A DNA stretch of 64,000 nucleotides from Arthrobacter_E sp044748305 (GTDB lineage Bacteria > Actinomycetota > Actinomycetes > Actinomycetales > Micrococcaceae): assembly GCF_044748305.1 (NCBI RefSeq), contig NZ_JBIVFT010000002.1, positions 124,001 to 188,000 on the forward strand, read 5' to 3'. Made by a program: the position numbers and the translations under genes. How positions within the stretch are numbered: the first letter of the stretch is position 1; each line of letters opens with the position of its first letter. Positions 40,937 through 50,058 of this stretch are shown piece after piece. The notes below the pieces were generated by a model. The model was given only the letters and a program-made list of their open reading frames with translations. It did no database searches and was not told the origin of the DNA.

Positions 40937-42634
40937 TCAGCGCTGGGCGGGCAGGACATGTTCACCCTCGCGATCCGTGGCCAGGGCGAGCGACGACACA
41001 TAGCGAACCTCGCCGTCCGGGCCATCCACCGCCGACCGGATCATGTCCGGGCGTTCGAACTCCAGACCCGTCACGTGGCACAGCAGCGTCTGGCCCGAAG
41101 GGTTGCCGTGACGGTCGAACATCGGCAGATCGACGCCGTCGTCCGTTCTGCGCAGATAGTACTTTCCGCGGGTCAGGACCGCCATGAACGGGGTGGCCAG
41201 GAAGGCGACCAGGATCGCCACCACCGGCGAGTAAGGCTGGACCACGGCGCCGAAAGCCCCGAAGAACACCGCGATGGACAGACCCGCCGAGAGCAGCATC
41301 GACACGAAACCCACCGGGTTCACCGCGTACAGCATCCCCCGGCGGAACTCCGGAACCTTCGGTGAGATCTTCAGAAGGTACTTGTTCACCCCGATGTCCG
41401 TCGCCACGGTGACCACCCACGCCATCGCGCAATTGGCGTAGAAGCCCAGAATCGCGTTGAGGAAGGAGAACATGTCCGCCTCCATCAGGACCACGGCGAT
41501 GCCGACGTTGAGGACGACGAACACCAACCGTCCAGGGTAGCGCCGGGTGAGCCGGGTGAAGGAGTTGGTCCAGGCCAATGACCCGGAGTAGGCGTTGGTG
41601 ACGTTGATCTTGATCTGCGAGATGACCACCAGCACCACGGCGAGCGTCATGGCAAGCCACGGCGGCATCATCTCCCGGTAGACGCCGAGGAACTGGTGCA
41701 CCGGTTCGTTGGCCGTGGCGGAGGCGGACGGGTCGAGCCGGGACACCAGATAAACGGCGATGAAAAGGCCCACGGCCTGCTTGACGGCGCCGAACAGCAC
41801 CCAGCCCGGCCCGGCAAGGATCACTGCCCGCCACCATGAGCGGCTGTTCCCGGGAGTCTTCGGTGGCATGAAGCGCAGGTAGTCGATCTGTTCTGCGATC
41901 TGCGCCATGAGTGAGAGACATACTCCGGCGGCCAGCATCGCCGAGCCGAGGTCCACTCCGCCCTGGCCCGAGGTTCCCTGATATGACAGGAAGGACCCGA
42001 GCGAGTCAGGATGTGCGATCACGAGATACCCGAGTGGAACCACCATGAGGATCAGCCAGAGCGGCGTGGTCCAGACCTGAAGTTTCGCCAGGGCGTTCAT
42101 GCCGAAGATCACCAGCGGGATGATCAGTACCGAGGACACGAGGTAGCCGAGCCAACGCGGGATGCCCAGCCCCAGTTCGAGTCCTTGCGCCATGATCGAG
42201 CCTTCCAGGGCGAAGAAGATGAAGGTGAAGACGGCGAAGATGACGTTGGTCAGAATGGAGCCGTAGTACCCGAAACCGGATCCCCGGGTGATGAGGTCCA
42301 GGTCGATGTTGTATCGCGCGGCATAGTAGGCGAGCGGGAATCCGGTCACGAAGATGACGACGGCGGCGATCGCGATCCCGAGCAGGGCGTTGGCGGTGCC
42401 GTAGGCCATGCCGATGTTGGCCCCGATGGCGAAGTCGGCCAGATAAGCGATGCCGCCCAGCGCACTGGTCGCCACGACGCCGACTCCCCATTTCCGGTAC
42501 GAGCGCGGCGCGAAGCGCAGGGTGTAGTCCTCCAGGCTCTCCCGGGTCGCGGCATGTGCCGTGGAGTCCGTCGGTGGACCGCCGGCCGCCGGTTGCCCAG
42601 AAGCGTGCGGCGGCGTCAAAGTATCCTGCGTCAT
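40937..42634 (-). CDS. NCS1-family purine/cytosine/allantoin-type permease
   Basis: A 565-residue membrane protein with about twelve helices, of the nucleobase-cation-symport-1 family. Seen: GIAYLADFAIGANIGMAYGTANALLGI, GFPLAYYAARYNIDLDLITRGSGFGYYGS (the NCS1 helix 3 region), ADMFSFLNAILGFYANCAMAWV and a longer hydrophilic C-terminus (about residues 500-565) with GLEFERPDMIRS. AGGAGG precedes the ATG at 42634. It is 155 bp upstream of ureA on the same strand; imported purines, hydantoins or allantoin would yield urea, so the two may be linked, but the ureA promoter region separates them. Confidence 0.88.
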   Translation of the reverse strand: MTQDTLTPPHASGQPAAGGPPTDSTAHAATRESLEDYTLRFAPRSYRKWGVGVVATSALGGIAYLADFAIGANIGMAYGTANALLGIAIAAVVIFVTGFPLAYYAARYNIDLDLITRGSGFGYYGSILTNVIFAVFTFIFFALEGSIMAQGLELGLGIPRWLGYLVSSVLIIPLVIFGMNALAKLQVWTTPLWLILMVVPLGYLVIAHPDSLGSFLSYQGTSGQGGVDLGSAMLAAGVCLSLMAQIAEQIDYLRFMPPKTPGNSRSWWRAVILAGPGWVLFGAVKQAVGLFIAVYLVSRLDPSASATANEPVHQFLGVYREMMPPWLAMTLAVVLVVISQIKINVTNAYSGSLAWTNSFTRLTRRYPGRLVFVVLNVGIAVVLMEADMFSFLNAILGFYANCAMAWVVTVATDIGVNKYLLKISPKVPEFRRGMLYAVNPVGFVSMLLSAGLSIAVFFGAFGAVVQPYSPVVAILVAFLATPFMAVLTRGKYYLRRTDDGVDLPMFDRHGNPSGQTLLCHVTGLEFERPDMIRSAVDGPDGEVRYVSSLALATDREGEHVLPAQR

Positions 42635-42871
42635 GGGGCCTCCTGATGACATGAGATGCGTGCTGGGCGGGAGCGGGACGGCCAGGGTCGTGGCCGGCCG
42701 AACCCTGCCCTGACCGCTCGGTTTCGTCACAGAGGACGCTACGGAGCCCGGGTACCCACGGCATGTCGGAGGTGTTTCGCGCGAGTATCCGCGCGTATCA
42801 CGCAGGTAAAAGCGCGTTACGGTCAGATTTCGGCCGAAGTGTCCCGGAGCGACCCGACAGCCCGGAAACCC

Positions 42872-43738
42872 TCAGCCGAGCAGGCCCAGCTCCGCCAGGG
42901 CACGGGCCACTCCGTGTTCCGCAGGACGGGCCGTCGTGCGGTCTGCCACCGCGAGAACCTCAGGAACGCCGCCTTCCACGGCGATGCCGATACCGGCATA
43001 CTCGAGCATTTCCAGATCATTGGCGCTGTCGCCGATCGCAACGATGTCCTCGCGACGCAGGCCGAGATGCTCCTGCACGGTGCGGATGCCCACCGCCTTA
43101 TGAACACCGGCCACATAGATCTCGCCTGCGGTGTCACCGAGGGACGACAGTGAACTGGGCACCAGGGCCACCTCGGGGCCCAGATCGGCGATCACAGTGG
43201 TCAACGCGGTGTCCGCCGCGAAACAGGAGACCTTCGCGAAGGAGACTCCGCGCAGATCGTCTCCGTACTGCATGGGCCCCAGGATGTCCGCCGTCGGATC
43301 CACTGCGGCGCTGTGCTTTCCGTGCGCAGCTTCCCGGGCCGCGAAAATGGGCGTCAGGATGTCCCTCAACCGTCGGTCGACGCCGCGTCGCCCGTGAACC
43401 TCGTGCGGAGCCTCCAGGATGTAGGCCGCGCCATGGGCGTCCAACGCCTCGATCACGCGGTCCCCGAGCCGCTGTTCGAAGCGAGTGTCCCGCAGGACTT
43501 CTCCCCCGATGTCGACTCGCGCCCCCGCTCCGGAAACGACGCCGTCGAAACCCGGCTCAAGGATATGGCCGGCGATCATCGCCAGTGGCCGGCCAGTGCA
43601 GAGGAAGATCTTGTGACCCATCCCCCGGGCAAGCTGCACAGCCTCCACATGCGCATCCGGAACGAGCCCGTGGTCCGCGTAGGTGCCATCGATGTCCAGA
43701 AAAACTGCACGGGAATGAGTCCCCGACTGGCTGTTCAT
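42872..43738 (-). CDS. HAD-superfamily (Cof-type, class IIB) phosphatase
   Basis: A 288-residue haloacid-dehalogenase-type hydrolase. Motif I is FLDIDGTYADHG with nucleophile Asp15 and Asp17; motif II is FLCTGRP; the class IIB cap lies at about residues 85-190; motifs III/IV are KAVGIRTVQEHLG and AIGDSANDLEMLEYAGIGIAV. Substrates of this class are usually sugar phosphates or nucleotides; none can be named here. GGAGGAG precedes the ATG. The 237 bp after its stop (42635-42871) hold only the NCS1 promoter region and GCGCG-rich repeats at 42779-42811 that I cannot assign. Confidence 0.9.
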   Translation of the reverse strand: MNSQSGTHSRAVFLDIDGTYADHGLVPDAHVEAVQLARGMGHKIFLCTGRPLAMIAGHILEPGFDGVVSGAGARVDIGGEVLRDTRFEQRLGDRVIEALDAHGAAYILEAPHEVHGRRGVDRRLRDILTPIFAAREAAHGKHSAAVDPTADILGPMQYGDDLRGVSFAKVSCFAADTALTTVIADLGPEVALVPSSLSSLGDTAGEIYVAGVHKAVGIRTVQEHLGLRREDIVAIGDSANDLEMLEYAGIGIAVEGGVPEVLAVADRTTARPAEHGVARALAELGLLG

Positions 43739-43860
43739 GCTGTTGACTCCTCCATGGTCGACGGTCCTCGGATTCTATCGGGGAGAGCTCAGCGGCCGGG
43801 GGGATCTGAACGGTGGCGTCCGGGAGTTCGGCAGCGTCCTGAACGGCATGGTGCGTCTGC

Positions 43861-44808
43861 TCAGCCGCCCTTCGGACTGAGCTGGCGGACACGATCCCGG
43901 TTCCGGAGTGGTTCCCCGGACGGAGACGATGGCCCTCCACTGCTGGAGTGCGTTCCGCTCCCGCCCACGATGCAGGCGATCGCGCCGATCACGAGCCCGG
44001 CGAGTACTCCCGGGCTGGGGAGCTGGGCAAGCAGGATCCAGCCGAACAGGGCTGCGACGGATGGGATGACCGCGAACAGGAGCGACACCCTCGCCGCTCC
44101 GCTGCGTCTGACCGCGGCCATGTACACGGTGGTGCCGACCGCGGCGCTGAGGATCACCATCGCAGCCATGCTCGCTGCAGCCCTGCCGGGGTCCCCGAGA
44201 GACGGGGGTGTCAGTGCCGCCCAGATCGCCATGGGGATCGCCGAGACGAACTGCCCCACGGCGCTCGCCGGCAGCGGGTCGATTGTGGGAAGGAAACGCT
44301 GCTGGTAGACCCCTCCGGCGGACATGCCCAGGAGAGCCAGAAGCGTGAACAGGACGGCGGCGTCGATGCCGTCTGCCGAGACCCTGCCTGCGAACGCCAC
44401 GCCGATGGCGACAAGACCGAGCACCAGGCCTGCGATGCCGCGCCTCGTCGGCCTTTCGCCGAGCCAGAGTCCGGCGAGCACGGTCGTCACCACAGGGTTC
44501 ATCGCGATGACGAGGGCCGTCAGGGTGGGCGCGACGCCGAGGCGCATTCCTTCGTAGGCGAAACCGAATTGAACGGCCTGGGTCAGGATGCCGACGACGA
44601 TCACGTGCCCCCATTGCCGGCCCCGGGGCCACCGTCGGCCGGTCAGGACGGCGACGAGTGCGAGCAGGGCCGCTGCGGCGACGAAACGGATCGTCAGCAC
44701 CCAGGGAGCCGCGAGTTCGCCCAGTGCAAGGGCCCCGAGCGGGTATCCGAGCCCGTAGAGGAGGGTGATGGGTATCGCATGATGCGCGCGGAGTCTCATG
44801 CTTTCCAT
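43861..44808 (-). CDS. EamA-family (DMT superfamily) exporter
   Basis: A 315-residue membrane protein with ten predicted helices in two EamA repeats, the second beginning near residue 150 (VLFTLLALLGMSAGGVYQQRFLPTIDP). GMRLGVAPTLTALVIAMNPVVTTVLAGLWLGERPTRRGIAGLVLGLVAIGVAF is the typical end of the first repeat. A hydrophilic Ser/Pro-rich tail follows the last helix. It is divergent from a LysR regulator with 83 bp between starts, a common arrangement for DMT exporters of amino acids or metabolites. The substrate is unknown. Confidence 0.9.
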   Translation of the reverse strand: MESMRLRAHHAIPITLLYGLGYPLGALALGELAAPWVLTIRFVAAAALLALVAVLTGRRWPRGRQWGHVIVVGILTQAVQFGFAYEGMRLGVAPTLTALVIAMNPVVTTVLAGLWLGERPTRRGIAGLVLGLVAIGVAFAGRVSADGIDAAVLFTLLALLGMSAGGVYQQRFLPTIDPLPASAVGQFVSAIPMAIWAALTPPSLGDPGRAAASMAAMVILSAAVGTTVYMAAVRRSGAARVSLLFAVIPSVAALFGWILLAQLPSPGVLAGLVIGAIACIVGGSGTHSSSGGPSSPSGEPLRNRDRVRQLSPKGG

Positions 44809-44848
44809 GCTCGTCTTGAGGGAAGCCGCACGTCCAACAATGATTAGC

Positions 44849-44885
44849 GTTCGTGATCAATCACAAATCGTGATCGAACTAGACT
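44849..44885. promoter_or_regulatory. LysR operator and leaderless promoter between EamA and LysR genes
   Basis: GTTCG (44849-44853) and CGAAC (44875-44879) form a dyad. CGTGATC occurs as a direct repeat at 44852 and 44869, consistent with a LysR-type T-N11-A region. TAGACT (44880-44885) is a -10 candidate six bases before the LysR ATG, so the regulator could repress itself from this site. Confidence 0.45.
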
Positions 44886-44891
44886 GGGGTA

Positions 44892-45755
44892 ATGGACACC
44901 CTGGACGTCGTTCCACTCCGCTCGCTCGTGGCCGTCGCCTCGTGCGGCGGCTTCCACCGCGCCGCCGCAGCATTGCATCTCAGCCAATCGGCCGTCAGCC
45001 AGCACGTCCGACGACTCGAACAGGTCGTGGGGGCGCCTCTCGTCGAGCGGAGCGGAAGGCGGACCACGTTCACCCCACGCGGAGAGGCACTCATCGCCGA
45101 GGCGCGCCGATTGCTGGATCTGCACGACGACATCCTCAATGCCGTGCGAGTCCCCCGCGAATCGGCGACCCTGGTGCTCGGCTCCACCGAACACGGCGCT
45201 GAGCAGATCCTGCCCGAGATCATCGCCACCCTCGACCGCGTGGCCCCGGACACTGAGGTCAGAATCCGCCTGGATCGCACCGCCCGCGTGTCCGAGGCGC
45301 TGGCCGCCGGCCGCCTCGACCTGGCCGTGATCCTGAAACTGGGTGAGGCGAGCCCCGCTCAGAACAGTCTCCGCCTGGAGTGGTATGCCGCACCGGATTG
45401 GAAACCACCGGCAGGCGAGCCCGTTCCTCTCGTCCAGTTCGACCCGCCGTGCGTCCTCCGTCCAGCGGTTCTGGACCTCATGGCGGCCAGCCGTCACCCC
45501 TTCAGGACGGCGGTCGAAGTCGGCGATCTCGCCGGAGGCCAGTCCGCTGCCCGCTCCGGTCTCGGGGCGATCCTCCTGCCCGTCGTCGACAGCGGCCTTG
45601 AGGGGCTCCGTCCGGTCGCCGGACTCCCGGAGCCTCCCCCGGTCCGCATGGTCGTCCAAGGGCGGGACGGAGTGCCCGGCCATCTGGTCGCGACCGTCCA
45701 ACGCGCCGTCGACCTCGCGCTGAGCGACACCGAACGTCCCCTCAGGAACGGCTAG
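44892..45755 (+). CDS. LysR-family transcriptional regulator
   Basis: A 287-residue LysR-type protein: N-terminal helix-turn-helix (LRSLVAVASCGGFHRAAAALHLSQSAVSQHVRRLEQVVGAPLVERSGRRTTFTPRGEAL, about residues 9-66) and a periplasmic-binding-like effector domain (about 92-280). It is divergent from the EamA exporter, its likely target. No ribosome binding site is present; TAGACT six bases upstream suggests a leaderless message. Its last four bases overlap the convergent amidotransferase gene. Confidence 0.93.
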   Translation: MDTLDVVPLRSLVAVASCGGFHRAAAALHLSQSAVSQHVRRLEQVVGAPLVERSGRRTTFTPRGEALIAEARRLLDLHDDILNAVRVPRESATLVLGSTEHGAEQILPEIIATLDRVAPDTEVRIRLDRTARVSEALAAGRLDLAVILKLGEASPAQNSLRLEWYAAPDWKPPAGEPVPLVQFDPPCVLRPAVLDLMAASRHPFRTAVEVGDLAGGQSAARSGLGAILLPVVDSGLEGLRPVAGLPEPPPVRMVVQGRDGVPGHLVATVQRAVDLALSDTERPLRNG

Positions 45756-46462
45756 CGGCTCCCGCGGGCCGCATCCACGAGCCCGGTGAACACCCCGAGG
45801 TCACTGTCCGTCTCGGGGTGCCACTGCACGGCCAGCACGAAACGTTCGCCGGGCTTCTCGATGGCCTGCAGCACGCCGTCGTCGTCCTTCGCGGCGGCAA
45901 GGTAACCCGGGTGCTCGGCGACCGCCTGGTGGTGGTGACACGGCGCCACCACCTCGGACGCGATGAGACCCGCCAGACGACGCCCGGCCTCCACCGCCAC
46001 GCGCACTGTCCCGTAGGCGTTGTCGCCCCCTCCGTGCTCGTCGTGCCCGAGCTGATCCGGCAAGTGCTGGACCAGGGAGCCGCCGGCCGCCACGGCCATG
46101 AGCTGCATGCCGCGGCAGATGCCGAGCACCGGAAGACCGCGCACATCCGCCGATTCCAGCAGCCAGAACTCCGAGGCGTCACGGTCCTCGTACCAGAGCT
46201 CGACGCTCGGATGCGGCTCCTGGCCGTAACGGGCCGGGTTGATGTCCGCCCCTCCGGCGATCAGCAGGCCGTCCAGACGCCCGACGACGGCGCGCGCCGC
46301 CTCCGCGGACTCCTGCGGCGGAATGAGGACGGGGACTCCGCCCGCTGCCGCGACGCTGCGGGCGTAGGCAGCGGGCAGGAGATCCGCCGGGACGCGCCGC
46401 CAATGAGCCCAGTCGGCATCCTGGCGGTACGTGGTGATCCCGATCAGCGGCGCTTCACTCAA
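45752..46462 (-). CDS. gamma-glutamyl hydrolase, class I glutamine-amidotransferase-like (PuuD type)
   Basis: A 236-residue peptidase C26 family enzyme. The catalytic triad is visible: Cys116 in GICRGMQLMAVAAGG, and His215 with Glu217 in VQWHPE. PLIGITTYRQD and LLIAGGADINPARYGQEP are typical of gamma-glutamyl-GABA hydrolase (PuuD). It would release glutamate from a gamma-glutamylated product at the last step of the locus. The start overlaps the SDR gene stop by 8 bp (46455-46462), and the stop overlaps the convergent LysR gene by 4 bp. Confidence 0.9.
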   Translation of the reverse strand: MSEAPLIGITTYRQDADWAHWRRVPADLLPAAYARSVAAAGGVPVLIPPQESAEAARAVVGRLDGLLIAGGADINPARYGQEPHPSVELWYEDRDASEFWLLESADVRGLPVLGICRGMQLMAVAAGGSLVQHLPDQLGHDEHGGGDNAYGTVRVAVEAGRRLAGLIASEVVAPCHHHQAVAEHPGYLAAAKDDDGVLQAIEKPGERFVLAVQWHPETDSDLGVFTGLVDAARGSR

Positions 46463-47234
46463 AGTCGGACTCCAGAGAGGTCACGTAAGCGTTGGAGAGG
46501 CCCCCGTCCACCAGGAAGTCCGTGGCCGTGATGAAGCTCGACTCGTCGCTGCCCAGGAATGCCACCGCATTGGCGATCTCCTCGGGCTCTGCGAAGCGGC
46601 CCATGGGCACATGGATCAGGCGCCGGGCGGCACGTTCCGGATCCTTGGCGAAGAGCTCCTGCAGCAACGGCGTGTTGACCGGCCCCGGGCAGAGCGCGTT
46701 GACGCGGATCCCCTTGCGGGCGAACTGGACGCCGAGCTCACGGGTCATGGCGAGCACGCCGCCCTTGGACGCGGTGTAGGAGATCTGCGACGTCGCGGCC
46801 CCCATGATCGCCACGAAGGAGGCGGTGTTGATGATGGAACCGCCACCCTGTTCCAGCATGTACGGCAGGACCGCCTTGCAGCACAGGTACACACTGGTCA
46901 GGTTCACGTTCTGGACCTTGTCCCAGGCCTCGATCCCGGTTTTCAGGATCGAGTCGTCGTCCGGCGGGGAGATTCCCGCGTTGTTGAACGCCACGTCGAT
47001 CCGGCCGTACTTCTCCTTGGCCTGTGCGAACAGGGCCTCCACGTCCTCTGCGACGGTGACGTTCGCTTTGACGAAGAGTCCGCCCAGTTCCTCCGCGATC
47101 CGGGGACCGTTGACCTCGTCAAGGTCCCCGATGACCACGGTGGCCCCTTCCGCGGCGAACTTCCGGGCCGTCGCCAGGCCGATTCCACTGCAGCCGCCGG
47201 TGATGACGCCGACCTTGCCCTCAAGCTTTCCCAC
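46455..47234 (-). CDS. short-chain dehydrogenase of the gamma-glutamylation locus
   Basis: A 259-residue classical SDR: TGGCSGIG at residues 12-19, NNAGISPP at about 84-91, catalytic Ser139, Tyr153 and Lys157 in SFVAIMG...YTASK, and VDGGLSNAYVT at the C-terminus. The GTG at 47234 follows GAGGAG at good spacing; a TTG four codons upstream would lie over that site. It is positioned between the aldehyde dehydrogenase and the gamma-glutamyl hydrolase. I infer that it oxidises the hydroxyl of a gamma-glutamyl amino alcohol to the aldehyde, the step a PuuB oxidase would do for a diamine. Confidence 0.87.
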   Translation of the reverse strand: MGKLEGKVGVITGGCSGIGLATARKFAAEGATVVIGDLDEVNGPRIAEELGGLFVKANVTVAEDVEALFAQAKEKYGRIDVAFNNAGISPPDDDSILKTGIEAWDKVQNVNLTSVYLCCKAVLPYMLEQGGGSIINTASFVAIMGAATSQISYTASKGGVLAMTRELGVQFARKGIRVNALCPGPVNTPLLQELFAKDPERAARRLIHVPMGRFAEPEEIANAVAFLGSDESSFITATDFLVDGGLSNAYVTSLESDFE

Positions 47235-47274
47235 GGTGCTCCTCAATTGCTCGATTGATGTGTGTTGGTGAAGA

Positions 47275-48675
47275 TCAGGATTCGGTGGAGATGAAGACGT
47301 TCTTCACATCCGAGAAGGAGTCCGGAGCATCCGGACCCAGTTCACGGCCCAGGCCGGACTGCTTGAAGCCTCCGAACGGGGTCCAGTAACGCACCGAGGA
47401 GTGCGAGTTCACGGACAGATTGCCGGACTGCACGCCGCGCGCCACGCGCAGCCCCCGGCCCAGATCGCGGGTGAAGATGGAACCGGAGAGCCCATACTCG
47501 GTGTCATTGGCCTTGGTGACGGCGTCTTCTTCATCGCTGAACGGCAGCACGGCCACCACCGGTCCGAAGATCTCCTCGCGCCAGAGCGGGTCCCGGTCGC
47601 CACGGGGCAGCACCACGGTGGGCGGCAGCCAGAAACCGTCCGATCCGGTCACGGTCCGCCCCGCGAAGGCTACGTCGGCGCTGTCGAGCCTTCCGGCCAC
47701 GGAATCGCGCTGGGCGGCTGAGATCAGCGGGCCCATCTGGGCGCCTTCCTGGGCAGGATCATCGACGACGAAAGCCTCCACTGCGGGCTGGAGCAGTTCC
47801 AGGAAGCGTTCGTAGACGCTCTCCTGGACCAGGATGCGCGAGCGGGCGCAACAATCCTGACCGGAATTGTCGAACGCGCCGCCGGGCGCGCTCGCGGCGG
47901 CCAGCTCCAGATCGGCGTCGGCGAAGACGATATTGGCGTTCTTGCCGCCCAGCTCCAGCGTGACGCGTTTGATCTGGTCCGCACAGCCGCGCATGATGCC
48001 CTTGCCCACCTCGGTGGATCCGGTGAAGCAGACCTTCCGGACCAACGGGTGGGTCACGAAGCGCTGACCGACCACGCTGCCCTTGCCCGGGATCACGGTG
48101 AAGACGCCTTCCGGCAGACCCGCCTCCAGCGCCAGTTCACCCAGCCGCAGCGCCGTGTACGGGGTGAGCTCTGCGGGTTTGAGGACGACGGCGTTCCCGG
48201 CGGCGAGCGCCGGGCCGAAACCCCAGGCCGCGATCGGCATCGGAAAGTTCCAGGGGACGATGATCCCGACCACGCCCAGAGGCTCGTGGAAGGTCACATC
48301 GATGCCTCCGGCCACCGGGATCTGCTTCCCGAAGTGCCGTTCCGGTGCGGCAGAGTAGTAGTTGAGCACGTCGCGGACGTTGCCTGCCTCCCAGCGGGCA
48401 TTGCCGATCGTGTGGCCTGCGTTGGCGACTTCGAGAGCCGCCAGTTCCTCCAGATGGCTGTCCACCACGGCGGCGAAGGAGCGCAACAGCCGGGCACGCT
48501 CCCCGGGTGCCACGAGCCGCCACTGCTCGAAGGCCCGCTGCGCACGCTCGATCGCCGCATCGGTCTCGGCGATGCCGGCCAGGCCGACATCGGCCAGCGC
48601 CGCACCGGTGGTTGGGTTCAGGACGGTGCTCTCGCCGGCTCCCGAGTAGGGGGAAGAAGGGAATCGCATGCTCAC
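47275..48675 (-). CDS. aldehyde dehydrogenase of the gamma-glutamylation locus (PuuC-like)
   Basis: A 466-residue NAD(P)-dependent aldehyde dehydrogenase: VPWNFPMPIAAWGFGPALAAGN, FTGSTEVGKGIM, LELGGKNANIV with the general base, and catalytic Cys275 in SGQDCCARS (an additional Cys follows directly). TPFGGFKQSGLGRELG closes the domain. The GTG at 48675 overlaps the stop of the ligase gene as GTGA. It probably oxidises a gamma-glutamyl aldehyde to the acid, between the dehydrogenase and hydrolase steps. Confidence 0.93.
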   Translation of the reverse strand: MSMRFPSSPYSGAGESTVLNPTTGAALADVGLAGIAETDAAIERAQRAFEQWRLVAPGERARLLRSFAAVVDSHLEELAALEVANAGHTIGNARWEAGNVRDVLNYYSAAPERHFGKQIPVAGGIDVTFHEPLGVVGIIVPWNFPMPIAAWGFGPALAAGNAVVLKPAELTPYTALRLGELALEAGLPEGVFTVIPGKGSVVGQRFVTHPLVRKVCFTGSTEVGKGIMRGCADQIKRVTLELGGKNANIVFADADLELAAASAPGGAFDNSGQDCCARSRILVQESVYERFLELLQPAVEAFVVDDPAQEGAQMGPLISAAQRDSVAGRLDSADVAFAGRTVTGSDGFWLPPTVVLPRGDRDPLWREEIFGPVVAVLPFSDEEDAVTKANDTEYGLSGSIFTRDLGRGLRVARGVQSGNLSVNSHSSVRYWTPFGGFKQSGLGRELGPDAPDSFSDVKNVFISTES

Positions 48676-50054
48676 AGCCTTTCGAATCCGCGCCGGACTT
48701 CCCAGTCGGTGACGGCCGCGTCGAAGGCCTCCAGCTCGACGTCGGCGTAGTGCAGGTAATGCCTCACGACCTCCTCACCGAACACCTCCCGGGCGACGGC
48801 GGAGGAGGCGAGCGCTTCCCGGGCTTCGCGGAGAGTCGTCGGGACGTGAGGTGCGGCCGAGTCGTAGGCGTTGCCGACGGTCTCCGCTTCCAGTTCCAGG
48901 CCTTGTTCGACGCCGTACAGTCCCCCGGCAAGCATGGCCGCGAGCGCCAGATAGGGGTTCACATCGCCGCCGGGCAGCCGGTTCTCCATGCGCGCTCCGA
49001 GACCATGGCCCACCAGACGCACCGAGCAGGTCCTGTTGTCCTGGCCCCAGGCGATGGCGGTGGGGGCGAAGGAACCCTTGACGAAACGCTTGTACGAGTT
49101 GATGTTCGGTGCGTAGAAGAGCGTGAACTCCCGCATGGTGGCGAGCACGCCCGCGATGAAGCTCCGGTAGGTCTGAGTAGGCTCGCCGCCGTCCTCGAAG
49201 ACCACCGAACCATCGAGCCCGCGCAGCGACATGTGGATGTGGCAGGAATTGCCTTCCCTCTCATTGGGCTTCGCCATGAAGGTGATGGACTTCCCGTGCG
49301 AGTGGGCGATGTCCTTGGCGGCCGTCTTGTAGACCGTGTGGTTGTCCGCCGTGGTGAGGACGTCGTCGTATTTGAAGGCGATCTCATGCTGCCCGAAGTT
49401 GCATTCGCCCTTCGCAGACTCCACGGTCATGCCCGCGCCGTACATGGCGTTGCGGATCTCCCGCAGCAGCGGTTCCACCCGGTTGGAGCCGAGCAGCGAG
49501 TAGTCCACGTTGTACTGATTCGCGGGAACCAGGTTCCGGTACCCACGGTCCCAGGCGTCTTCGTAACTGGTGTCGTAGACGACGAACTCCAGTTCCGTCC
49601 CGGCCACGGCTCGCCAGCCGTGCCCCGCCGTGCGGTCCACCTGCTTCTTCAGGATCGCGCGGGGCGAGACCGACACCGGCGTGCCGTCGGTCAGGGTCAG
49701 ATCGCATTGGATGAGCACCTGGCCCGGCTGGTGCGGCAGACGGCGGATGGTTTCGAGGTCCAGGACGAACTCCATGTCGCCGTAGCCCTTCTCCCAGGAG
49801 GAGATGTCGTAGCCGTCCACGGTGTTCATGTCCACGTCGACGGCCAGCAGGTAATTGCAGCCTTCCGTGCCGTGCCCGAGCACCGATTCCAGGAAGAAGG
49901 GTGCGTGGATGAGTTTGCCTTGAAGCCTGCCCTGCATATCGGTGAAGGACAGGACCACGGTGTCGATCTCCCCCGACTCGATGGCGTCGGTGAGCTGCTC
50001 GACACTGAGCATGCGGTCGTTGCGTAGTGCTGTGGTCTGTTGGGTCATGCGCAT
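48672..50054 (-). CDS. glutamine-synthetase-family gamma-glutamyl-amine ligase
   Basis: A 460-residue protein of the glutamine synthetase superfamily, of the PuuA/GlnA3-4/IpuC subgroup rather than housekeeping GlnA. Seen: VVLSFTDMQGRLQGKLIHAPFF, GTELEFVVYDT (metal-binding Glu), ESAKGECNFGQHEIAFKYDD, EGNSCHIHMSL and CSVRLVGHGLGARMENRLPGGDVNPYLALAAMLAGG. It joins glutamate to a primary amine at the expense of ATP, so the amine nitrogen is protected during oxidation. ATG at 50054 or 50048; no strong ribosome binding site. It follows the GntR gene by 4 bp. Confidence 0.9.
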   Translation of the reverse strand: MRMTQQTTALRNDRMLSVEQLTDAIESGEIDTVVLSFTDMQGRLQGKLIHAPFFLESVLGHGTEGCNYLLAVDVDMNTVDGYDISSWEKGYGDMEFVLDLETIRRLPHQPGQVLIQCDLTLTDGTPVSVSPRAILKKQVDRTAGHGWRAVAGTELEFVVYDTSYEDAWDRGYRNLVPANQYNVDYSLLGSNRVEPLLREIRNAMYGAGMTVESAKGECNFGQHEIAFKYDDVLTTADNHTVYKTAAKDIAHSHGKSITFMAKPNEREGNSCHIHMSLRGLDGSVVFEDGGEPTQTYRSFIAGVLATMREFTLFYAPNINSYKRFVKGSFAPTAIAWGQDNRTCSVRLVGHGLGARMENRLPGGDVNPYLALAAMLAGGLYGVEQGLELEAETVGNAYDSAAPHVPTTLREAREALASSAVAREVFGEEVVRHYLHYADVELEAFDAAVTDWEVRRGFERL

Positions 50055-50058
50055 TCAC

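Noticed and set aside
42779..42811. GCGCG-rich short repeats in the 42635-42871 gap, considered as a regulator site.
   Set aside because: Repeats are irregular in spacing and explained by base composition; no dyad of useful length was found.
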